This document shows positions 1 through 5,640 of a stretch of 11,732 nt of DNA, in pieces; position 1 is the stretch's first letter, and each line of letters begins with the position of its first letter. The stretch is from DAOTWP01 sp034435675 (lineage in GTDB: Bacteria > Chloroflexota > Anaerolineae > Aggregatilineales > Phototrophicaceae): assembly GCA_034435675.1 (NCBI GenBank), contig DAOTWP010000230.1, forward strand, positions 1 through 11,732, given 5' to 3'. The translations under genes and the position numbers were made by a program. The notes below the pieces were generated by a model, which saw only the letters and a program-made list of their open reading frames with translations, was not told where the DNA came from and made no database searches.

Positions 1-519
1 CGGCACCAGCCCGCCGTAAGCGTACAGCGGCTCTGACACGCCGTAACTGCACCGCAGCAGCAGCGCCGCCGCCAGCAGACTCAGCGTTTGCCGCCCCTGC
101 GGACCCAGCACGCTGCCATCGTGCGCGCCGAGCAGCGTCAGCGCCAGCCAGCCGCCCGCCACCAGCCCCACCAACGCGAACAGCACGCCCAGGTCGGCGT
201 CATCGCCCAAGCCGCCGAGCAGCGCCAGCAGCAGCGCCCCGCTGAACAGCGCAGCCAGCAGGGTTTCCCATGCCAGGGGCTGCCCACCGACCCACGCCGT
301 GACCGCAGGCACCTGCCCCACGAAGCCCAGCGCAGGCACACCCAGCGCCAGCAGCAGCGCCGCCGCGCCAAACGCGCTTGCCGTGCGCCGCAGACTGCGC
401 GAGTCGTGCTGCACGGGATAGGCGCTCAGGTTGTCCGGCGCGAAATAAACCCAGCGCACCAACCGCAGCCAGTCCAGCGGGTGATAGGGGCGCAGCAGGG
501 GCAAATCAGTCACTGTCAT
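1..519 (-). CDS. Multi-pass membrane protein, unknown function (partial)
   Basis: I do not recognise the family. The visible 173 residues are the N-terminal part; the gene runs off the left edge of the window. After a soluble N-terminus of about 45 residues, containing HPLDWLRLVRWVYF and a Tyr/Arg-rich stretch, there are at least four hydrophobic segments at about residues 48-68, 83-103, 108-131 and 145-160. They are rich in Ala, Leu and Gly and separated by very short loops, so it is an integral membrane protein. The start is the ATG at 519-517, chosen because it overlaps the stop of the upstream SRA-like gene as ATGA, a typical translational-coupling arrangement. The reading frame stays open from there to base 1. 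This stretch is strongly GC-rich, unlike the gene it overlaps. Nothing visible points to a transporter or enzyme family. The gene call is secure and the function unknown. Confidence 0.7.
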   Translation of the reverse strand, partial: MTVTDLPLLRPYHPLDWLRLVRWVYFAPDNLSAYPVQHDSRSLRRTASAFGAAALLLALGVPALGFVGQVPAVTAWVGGQPLAWETLLAALFSGALLLALLGGLGDDADLGVLFALVGLVAGGWLALTLLGAHDGSVLGPQGRQTLSLLAAALLLRCSYGVSEPLYAYGGLVP

Positions 520-914
520 AAAGGTTTCAACTCGAAAACGATCACCTGGCGAATATTGTGGTCTTTGTCTTCACCCTTTACTAAACGGTGATTGTGATAC
601 ACGAATTGTCCGACGTAGCTTACCTCGCCGGAGCGCGTATATTCGAAAAGATGCAATTCCTTTCCATTTTGCAGATGATCCCGAATTGCCGCATTCCCGC
701 GGACGAACTTCATATCGCCCGTCTGCCCCTCGCCGGTGTAGAAATAGAGACCGTTTTCGTTCCATCCATCTTTGTAGCCATATTGCTCGCCCGTATGACT
801 GGCAAACAACAGCACTATTTTGTGCATTGATGGCGTACAGATGCCGCCTTGTTCTTGCCCTCCATACTGCTCATGCAATTGTTTTCGTCTGTAATTTGAT
901 CCCTTGGTAAACAT
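516..914 (-). CDS. Solo SRA-like domain protein (ScoMcrA/HNH endonuclease family, nuclease domain absent)
   Basis: The 132-residue product matches the SRA-like module normally found at the front of ScoMcrA-type HNH endonucleases, which recognise modified DNA (5-methylcytosine or phosphorothioate). Diagnostic stretches are YGGQEQGGI (residues 17-25), YTGEGQTGDMKF (59-70) and GNAAIRDH followed by a GKELHLFE strand (73-91), ending in a VIVFEL strand. The usual C-terminal HNH domain (two to three His, Asn, and a Cys- or His-rich finger) is missing: the protein stops right after the SRA fold, so it is a reader without a cutter or a domain-loss remnant. I chose the ATG at 914 because AAAGGA lies 8 bases upstream; a TTG directly before it is also in frame. 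By hand count, bases 541-720 are about 48% GC, clearly below neighbouring genes (about 60% or more), hinting at horizontal transfer. Its stop overlaps the start of the membrane-protein gene. Confidence 0.8.
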   Translation of the reverse strand: MFTKGSNYRRKQLHEQYGGQEQGGICTPSMHKIVLLFASHTGEQYGYKDGWNENGLYFYTGEGQTGDMKFVRGNAAIRDHLQNGKELHLFEYTRSGEVSYVGQFVYHNHRLVKGEDKDHNIRQVIVFELKPL

Positions 915-995
915 CAAGCATATCCTTTGATTCGATCAATGATCCTTGATTGACTTTACGCAGGCAGTTCAAAACTCCGCGCTAACCCTGCCGGA

Positions 996-1079
996 AACCC
1001 GAAAACGGGTTCGTTCGAGCAGCCTACCAACCCGTTCACGGGTTTACAGGCTTATGTTGTAGGCAGCGGTTTTAAACCG
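996..1079. repeat. Cluster of nested palindromes (REP-like)
   Basis: Four inverted repeats are packed into 84 bases: AACCCG-AAAA-CGGGTT at 996-1011, AACCCGT-TC-ACGGGTT at 1029-1044, GCCTAC at 1022-1027 with GTAGGC at 1059-1064 enclosing the previous one, and CGGTTT-T-AAACCG at 1067-1079. The first two share the same CCCG/CGGG arms. None is followed by a T-run, so these look more like dispersed intergenic REP- or MITE-type units than a terminator. Copy number elsewhere in the genome cannot be seen from this window. Confidence 0.5.
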
Positions 1080-1125
1080 TTGGCAGCAAACTGAGTAATG
1101 TCACATTAGAAATGGCGTCACGGGC

Positions 1126-1159
1126 GGGCGGATATACGTGTTGGAGCGCTAATCCGCCC
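1126..1159. repeat. Inverted repeat, 8-bp arms
   Basis: GGGCGGAT (1126-1133) and ATCCGCCC (1152-1159) are perfect complements separated by 18 bases. The right arm continues into CCTACGAC. GC-rich arms of the form GTAGGGGCGGAT recur between genes in many bacteria as dispersed units, so this is probably a second repeat type next to the palindrome cluster at 996-1079. Confidence 0.4.
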
Positions 1160-1314
1160 CTACGACAAATCGCTTCGCAGGTGTTACCATCCTTGACAGA
1201 ACATACGCCGCAGCTCTCCCCAGCGCGAGCAGCGAAATCACGATAGACACTCACTTCCAGCCCTTTCAGCGGGCTTGCCTCTAGCTGGCAGATGGCATGT
1301 CGCCTGCCGCGCCG

Positions 1315-1776
1315 CTACTTCACGCGCAGGACACTGTCGGTCATCCAGCAGCCGTCATAGGGCGGGGTCGTCTGCCGCGAGACAATCCACACGAACCCGG
1401 CAGTCTCGCCATACGTGTGGCGCACATCCACATACAGCCGCGCCTGTTCCGCATTGACGCCGATCAGCTTGACCTGCGCTTCCTGAAAGCCGATCACGCT
1501 GCGATACAGCGGGTTTTTGACCATGTGGATATAGCGCTCAATCGGTCCGGTCACCGCCCGATTCGCCGGGGACGCATATTTGAAGGCGAGGCGAATGCCC
1601 GCATTGTTGGCGTAAAGATCGTTGTTTTGCAGCGCTTCCAGTTGCAGCATAACCACTGCCAGCGGGGACAATTCCGGGCTGGGATCGGGGAGCACAGGGG
1701 CAGGCAGATAGTTACTCACAGGGTTGGCTTTCTGGTTAGCAGCCGCAGCGCGTGCATGTTCGGGCGCGCCTTTCAC
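1315..1776 (-). CDS. DUF4864 family protein
   Basis: The 153-residue product matches my recollection of the DUF4864 family, whose biochemical role is unknown. After a low-complexity N-terminus rich in Ala, Pro and Asn (about residues 1-36), the domain begins at PLAVVMLQLEALQNND and continues with GIRLAF, ASPANRAVTGP (about residues 68-78) and IERYIHMVKNPLYRSV, then strand-rich segments to the C-terminus. The fold resembles small alpha+beta cone proteins of the NTF2/SnoaL kind, which is only my impression. The GTG start at 1776-1774 overlaps the upstream stop as GTGA, so it is probably translationally coupled to the STAS-like gene. A downstream in-frame GTG, giving a product beginning VSNYLPAPV, is an alternative start and would drop the odd Ala-rich leader. 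No signal peptide or membrane segment is visible. The domain call is fairly sure; the function is unknown. Confidence 0.75.
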   Translation of the reverse strand: MKGAPEHARAAAANQKANPVSNYLPAPVLPDPSPELSPLAVVMLQLEALQNNDLYANNAGIRLAFKYASPANRAVTGPIERYIHMVKNPLYRSVIGFQEAQVKLIGVNAEQARLYVDVRHTYGETAGFVWIVSRQTTPPYDGCWMTDSVLRVK

Positions 1777-2171
1777 GCGAACGTTTCGGGCGGGTACAGC
1801 AGTCTGCGCGCGGCTTTCAGTGTGGGGGTAAAGCGAACATTGTTCATCACACGCGGGTCGAGCAGTTGCAACTGCGCAGCGACGGTCTGGATCACCGGAT
1901 GCGCACCAACAACCACGACCGGTCCGGTGCCGTTTGCCGCCATCTGCACAATGCGCCGCGCGTGATCCAGCGTTGCCGGGTCGAGCAGCGAGGTCGGCAG
2001 ATTGGTGCCCTTGCGCAGGTCAATAATCGCGGACAAATCCACCGTGCTTTTGTGGACGACCTTACGGATTTTCTCCAGCGTGCCGTACAGCTCGTCCCAG
2101 GTCCAGGCTTCCTCAAATTCCGCCAGCAGGATCGTCTGTGCTTCGTCGTCCCAGTATAGTTCAATGCCCAT
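1773..2171 (-). CDS. Small SpoIIAA/STAS-like protein
   Basis: The product is 132 residues with no signal or membrane segment. It begins MGIELYWDDEAQTILLAEF, then WTWDELYGTLEKIRKVV, then the buried strand LSAIIDLRKG (about residues 46-55). After a helix comes PVVVVGAHPVIQTVAA (about residues 74-89) and a C-terminal helix. This strand-helix-strand order with a central IIDLR strand resembles STAS/SpoIIAA-like folds, which often serve as regulators or lipid-binding modules; there is no catalytic motif. Three starts lie in a row (GTG 2177, ATG 2174, ATG 2171). I took the last because AGGA sits 7 bases before it. It overlaps the DUF4864 gene by GTGA, so the two are one transcription unit. The family assignment is inferred from pattern only; it could be an unnamed small alpha/beta protein. 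Confidence 0.6.
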   Translation of the reverse strand: MGIELYWDDEAQTILLAEFEEAWTWDELYGTLEKIRKVVHKSTVDLSAIIDLRKGTNLPTSLLDPATLDHARRIVQMAANGTGPVVVVGAHPVIQTVAAQLQLLDPRVMNNVRFTPTLKAARRLLYPPETFA

Positions 2172-2254
2172 CATCACGTCCTGATTCGTCTGTGCCGCTG
2201 CTTTTGGGGCGGCAGATAACCGGGTTGCTGACTGCGGCTGTTCACGGTGGGTGC

Positions 2255-2283
2255 GGCGGGCAGCAAGAACCCTGCCGCCCGCC
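2255..2283 (-). terminator. Hairpin between htrA-like gene and STAS-like gene
   Basis: On the minus strand the arms GGCGGGCGGCA and TGCTGCCCGCC form an 11-bp stem with one G-U pair and a 7-base loop, starting 20 bases after the protease stop. There is no T-run behind it, so it is a possible attenuator or weak terminator rather than a textbook intrinsic terminator. The following gene has its own ribosome binding site. Confidence 0.4.
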
Positions 2284-2302
2284 TGCCAGACCCTGTGCCT
2301 GC

Positions 2303-3511
2303 CTAATTCGGGCGGCTGCCCAGCGTCACCTGAATATCAAGCCGTTCGCCGTTGCGCAGCACCGTCAGCGTCACCTCGTCACCGGGGCGCGTGTTACTGC
2401 CCAGATACGAGATGATCGAGTTCATGCCCGTCACTGGCACGCCGTCAATGGCAATGATGATGTCGATCGATGAATTAGTCGCCGGGCGCAGTCCCGCGCG
2501 GTCTGCCGGACCATTGCGCACTATCTCCAGCACCACCGCGCCGCGCGTGTTGTTGGGGATGTCGTAATTTTCGATCACATCCAGGTTGATCTCGGTCCCG
2601 GTGATGCCCAGGAAGCTGTAATCCACGCGCCCGGCGGTAATCAGTTCGGTTGCCACGCGCTTAACCAGATTGCTGGGCACGGCGAAGGCAATGCCAGAAT
2701 TGCTGCGCGTCTGGCTGATAATCTGCGAATTGACGCCGATCACCTGCGCGTCAAGATTGAGCAGCGGACCGCCGCTGTTGCCGGGGTTGACTGCCGCGTC
2801 GGTCTGGATCACCGAGCCAATCGAGAAGTTGGTCAAGCCGAAAATCGTGCGATCCAGCGCGCTGACAATGCCCGTGGTCATCGTCCAGCGCTGCCCAAAG
2901 GGGCTGCCAATCGCCAGCGTGGTCTGCCCAATCACCAGCGCGTCCGAATCGCCAAATTCAACCGGGATGAGCTGTTCGGCAGGCAGGTCTACACGCAGCA
3001 CGGCAATATCTGCGCCCAGATCAACGCCGACAATCTCCGCGCGGACAATCGTGCCGTCAAAGAAGTTGACCGCCACACGGGTTGCGCCGTCCACCACATG
3101 CGCGTTGGTGACAATATGCCCCTGGCGGTCGATCACAAATCCGGAACCGCTGCCTTCCTGCAAATCCTCTTCGCTTTCCGCATCTTCGTCCTGCGTGCCC
3201 GTGCTGACCAGTACATCAATCGCCACCACCGACGGACTGATGCGGGCGTAAATATCCGCGAAAAGCTGTTCCTGATCTGTCAGCGCACGCGCCGGGGCAG
3301 CCGCCACAGGTCCAGGCAGGTTCGCCGCCGGAATCGGCTGTACTGCGCCGCTGTCGCCTGCGGGCGCGTCTACCGGGGCTTGTGCCACCGGCGCACCTGC
3401 CGGCTGGGTTGCCATGCTGGTGAGTACACTGGTGCCCAGCACAAACCCAAATGCCACCAGCAGCAGCGCCGCCCCCAGCAGCCAGAGTCGTTTCCACCAA
3501 TGAGTTGCCAC
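2303..3511 (-). CDS. HtrA/DegP-like membrane-anchored serine protease with PDZ domain
   Basis: This 402-residue trypsin-fold serine protease of the DegP/HtrA family (S1C) degrades or refolds damaged proteins outside the cytoplasmic membrane. A short basic N-terminus (MATHWWKRLW) is followed by one hydrophobic segment at about residues 9-31, acting as a membrane anchor, then a Pro/Ala-rich linker to about residue 75. The catalytic triad is visible: His138 in TNAHVVDG, Asp168 in GADIAVLRVD and Ser246 in NPGNSGGPLL. The oxyanion loop and the substrate loop IAFAVPS are intact. A single PDZ domain occupies about residues 298-397. An acidic insertion (DEDAESEEDLQE, about 108-119) lies between the first strands, where HtrA proteins often vary. 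The start is GTG at 3511 with AGGA 9 bases upstream. It is divergently transcribed from the E2-JAMM-E1 cassette. The enzyme looks complete and active; which HtrA paralogue it is cannot be decided. Confidence 0.95.
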   Translation of the reverse strand: MATHWWKRLWLLGAALLLVAFGFVLGTSVLTSMATQPAGAPVAQAPVDAPAGDSGAVQPIPAANLPGPVAAAPARALTDQEQLFADIYARISPSVVAIDVLVSTGTQDEDAESEEDLQEGSGSGFVIDRQGHIVTNAHVVDGATRVAVNFFDGTIVRAEIVGVDLGADIAVLRVDLPAEQLIPVEFGDSDALVIGQTTLAIGSPFGQRWTMTTGIVSALDRTIFGLTNFSIGSVIQTDAAVNPGNSGGPLLNLDAQVIGVNSQIISQTRSNSGIAFAVPSNLVKRVATELITAGRVDYSFLGITGTEINLDVIENYDIPNNTRGAVVLEIVRNGPADRAGLRPATNSSIDIIIAIDGVPVTGMNSIISYLGSNTRPGDEVTLTVLRNGERLDIQVTLGSRPN

Positions 3512-3845
3512 AGTCGTTTATCCTCAAAAGTTGTCTGAACATTGCCATTAAACAGCATATGATTATCGGCTGAGAAACGCAATAGCGGGAACTATATAGG
3601 CAATAAACCCCGGCGCCAGCAGCGCAACTCATGCCCTGCGCCTGCGTATAAGCAAGCAGAAGGCTGACACGACACAGCAGCCGGGGCAGCGCTGGGCAGT
3701 TGACCACCCTGACCGGCGGCAATAGACCCTGTTTCAGGGGGTTGTCTTCACCTGTATTTGGGGGACTTTGCTAGACAGCGCGGTAAAATCACACTACAGT
3801 GGGTATGATCAATAAGCATCACAGTAGTGTGAGGAGTTGTGCGCG
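3512..3845. other. Divergent intergenic region between htrA-like and E2-like genes
   Basis: This 334-bp region must carry the promoters of both divergent units. On the minus strand a GATAAT (3574-3569) could be the -10 of the protease gene, but it lacks a good -35. On the plus strand TAAAAT (3784-3789) and TATGAT (3804-3809) are possible -10 boxes for the cassette, again without convincing -35 boxes at proper spacing. CCCTG-TTT-CAGGG forms a small hairpin at 3727-3739. The strongest signal is the inverted repeat at 3789-3832. I see no gene here. Confidence 0.4.
3789..3832 (+). promoter_or_regulatory. Inverted repeat at the start of the E2-JAMM-E1 cassette
   Basis: TCACACTAC (3789-3797) and GTAGTGTGA (3824-3832) are perfect 9-bp complements separated by 26 bases. 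The right arm runs into the Shine-Dalgarno GAGGAG (3831-3836) of the E2-like gene. Both candidate -10 boxes lie within or touching the repeat. It could be an operator for a dimeric regulator whose half-sites flank the promoter, or a 5' UTR hairpin that partly hides the ribosome binding site. Confidence 0.45.
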
Positions 3846-4310
3846 ATGTCTGGTCTTTGGTGGGGAACACGCCGAAATGTCTCTCCGCGGCTGCGGCTGG
3901 AAGTAGCTGCGATGCGCGCGACATTTGACGACACATTTAAACTGGTAGTCCCGTCTGCCGGGCTGCTCTACTGGGAAGGCGTGGTCGAAATCAACCTGGC
4001 ACGCCTGCGCTCGCCCAGCCATGTGCTGAAAATCGTCTACCCGAACGAGTATCCTAACCGTCCGGCAGAGGCATATGTGCTGCAACCGCGCATTTACAGC
4101 GAAAAACACCAGTATGAGGACGGGCAGTTGTGCCTGTTCAACCCGAAAGACGGCGAACAGTACGGCTGGAACCCCAGCCGCTCGACAGCGGTCACGGTGG
4201 CGGGCTGGGCGATTCAGTGGTTATATGCCTATTACACATGGCGAGCGACGGGCGAGTGGCCCGGTATCGAAGAACGGGCGAACCCCAGCAGCCCGCCGCG
4301 CAGGCGCTAG
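3846..4310 (+). CDS. Prokaryotic E2 (ubiquitin-conjugating-enzyme-like) protein
   Basis: This 154-residue free-standing UBC-fold protein is expected to accept a ubiquitin-like protein or other activated carboxylate from the E1 partner on a cysteine. The E2 pattern is clear: a meander ending in VLKIVYPNEYPNRPAEAYVLQP (split by the YPxxP motif at about residues 69-73), then His88 and Cys96 in H-QYEDGQ-LC-LFNP, then GWNPSRS (about 107-113) and a helix WAIQWLYAYY with TGEWPG. The H...GxLC arrangement in place of the eukaryotic HPN...C is typical of bacterial E2 families, and Cys96 is the candidate catalytic residue. The C-terminus is a short Arg-rich tail. The start is ATG 3846, with GAGGAG 9 bases upstream; an upstream in-frame TTG at 3837 would sit on the ribosome binding site. 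It is the first gene of the cassette, 121 bases before the JAMM gene. Substrate and partner are not known. Confidence 0.85.
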   Translation: MSGLWWGTRRNVSPRLRLEVAAMRATFDDTFKLVVPSAGLLYWEGVVEINLARLRSPSHVLKIVYPNEYPNRPAEAYVLQPRIYSEKHQYEDGQLCLFNPKDGEQYGWNPSRSTAVTVAGWAIQWLYAYYTWRATGEWPGIEERANPSSPPRRR

Positions 4311-4431
4311 AATCCTGCGGCAGCGGGCGGATGCCGGGGCAAATCCGGTCAGATCAACCAGCATCGTCATGAAGTGCAGCGTTGGCTGATGGCGGGAAAG
4401 TGCGGTGCAAATGCAAATGTGGAGGCGCGTC

Positions 4432-5640
4432 ATGAAATCGCGGAACAGCGTGGTGCCCAACCTTGTGCTGGCACAGCGCGTAGTGGATAAAATGCTGCTG
4501 GCGGCACAGAGCTTTCTGGAAGACGAAACCGGCGAGGCGATGGTCGGGCTGCTGCTGGATGGCGATCATGCCGGCGGCGTGCCGACCATTTATATTCTGG
4601 ATACCATCACGCCGGACCCGGAACTGGAAAGCACCGTGCGTGAATTGTATACCTTTCAGCAGGGTGATGATTTTCAGGATGAAGTGATTTTGTGGCTGCA
4701 ACTCAACTGGGGCGTAACACGCGAACAAAAGCGTCTGCTCTCTGGCAAGGCATTACAGCCTAAATGGAATGTGCCGCTGCGCTACCTGGGGGACTGGCAC
4801 AAACAGCCCGGCTTAATGATTCAACCCAGCGGCGGCGACCTGCAAACCGCGCTTGACTGGCTGGGCGACCCCAGCAATAAGGCAGATTTTTTGCTTGTGC
4901 CGATTGTCACGCTGGGGCACGAGGCAACCACCATAGAAGAAGATGCGGCGGTGAATTACCTGTCCGTGCCGCTGGGGGATGGCACAACCATGCGCGTGGA
5001 CTGGTGGTTTGTTGACCGGCAGGTGCGCGCCTTCCGCCCGATGACCCCGGCGCTGTATCCCAATGACCAACTGCCCGAACTCGCGCCGTATCCCTGGCAT
5101 CTGCTGCATTACAGCCGCATGAAGACCGAGATGGCGCAGCTTGAGGGCGACGGCTGGTTTACCGGGCTGGTCAACTGGGATGCCGACGGCAAGCAGCCGC
5201 TGGAAATCTGCTGTCTGGTCGGGCGGGTGGGGTCGGACAAGCTGCTGGTGATTGTCACCGATTGGGATTACCCGGCGCGCCCGCCGTATGCCTATGTCAT
5301 GCCCTGGGCGACCCTGGCACCCAACGAAGGGCTGTACGATCTGCTCAAGCGCACCTGGTCCAGCGCCAAGCCGGTCAAGAATCCGCCCGGCTGGAAATGG
5401 ACGCCGGACACCTACCTGATTGATTATGTTCACGCGCTGGAAACCGCGCTGGGGCTGCGCCCGGCGGCTGCCACTGCTGGTATCGGCGGGGGAGCAAGCG
5501 AAAACGACCTGCCGCCGGTCGGAAAACCGCCCGAAGAGACAGAGATTATCCCCCAAAACAAGGTGGCAGAAGCCCTTGCACGCCTCGAAAAAGACACGGG
5601 CAGTGCGGATGACGACGACGACGACGAGGAGCTGGGCTGA
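4432..5640 (+). CDS. JAMM/MPN protein with altered metal site, fused to a second E2/RWD-like domain
   Basis: The product has 402 residues. The N-terminal domain (about 1-165) is a JAB/JAMM metalloprotease fold: Glu32 in DETGEAMVGLLL, then LRYLGDWHKQPG...QPSGGD with His123, Gln125, Ser133 and Asp136. Spacing fits the H-x-H-x7-S-x2-D motif exactly, but the second His is Gln, which would remove one zinc ligand. JAMM enzymes cleave isopeptide bonds or trim ubiquitin-like precursors; this one may be weak, inactive or use another ligand. The C-terminal part (about 225-340) looks like a UBC/RWD fold: a helix, EICCLVG and LLVIVTDW strands, YPARPPYAYVMP, then WTPDTYLIDYVHALETAL, with no cysteine at the E2 active-site position. 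A Pro/Glu linker and a poly-Asp tail (393-398) end the protein. The start is ATG 4432, with GGAGG 6 bases upstream; in-frame upstream starts lack this. The stop overlaps the E1 start (TGATG). Confidence 0.8.
   Translation: MKSRNSVVPNLVLAQRVVDKMLLAAQSFLEDETGEAMVGLLLDGDHAGGVPTIYILDTITPDPELESTVRELYTFQQGDDFQDEVILWLQLNWGVTREQKRLLSGKALQPKWNVPLRYLGDWHKQPGLMIQPSGGDLQTALDWLGDPSNKADFLLVPIVTLGHEATTIEEDAAVNYLSVPLGDGTTMRVDWWFVDRQVRAFRPMTPALYPNDQLPELAPYPWHLLHYSRMKTEMAQLEGDGWFTGLVNWDADGKQPLEICCLVGRVGSDKLLVIVTDWDYPARPPYAYVMPWATLAPNEGLYDLLKRTWSSAKPVKNPPGWKWTPDTYLIDYVHALETALGLRPAAATAGIGGGASENDLPPVGKPPEETEIIPQNKVAEALARLEKDTGSADDDDDDEELG

Larger units (their letters stand above)
920..1314. other. Gene-free stretch with palindromes
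   Basis: This interval lies upstream of the SRA-like gene and downstream of the DUF4864 gene, both on the minus strand. I find no convincing gene in it. It holds a cluster of short GC-rich inverted repeats (described separately). Near 1285-1307 is a weak imperfect stem (GGCAG/CTGCC arms), just past the DUF4864 stop on the minus strand and without a T-run, which might act as a poor terminator. The promoter of the SRA-like gene must lie in the AT-richer part near 920-990, but I cannot assign hexamers. Confidence 0.5.

Noticed and set aside
1072..1254. 60-residue minus-strand open frame in the palindrome region
   Set aside because: It spans inverted repeats, has no ribosome binding site that I can see and no family-like sequence; it looks like chance coding.
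3608..3686. CCCCGGC / GCCGGGG distant inverted repeat in the divergent region
   Set aside because: The 7-bp arms are 65 bases apart in GC-rich sequence, which is expected by chance.
4330..4372. tRNA T-arm-like stem (GCCGG-GGCAAAT-CCGGT) between the E2 and JAMM genes
   Set aside because: The loop lacks the TTC of a T-loop and no acceptor, D-arm or anticodon stem can be paired around it.
5607..5633. GAC-rich run at the end of the JAMM gene as a slippage or frameshift site
   Set aside because: It simply encodes a poly-Asp tail in frame, and the stop then overlaps the E1 start normally.
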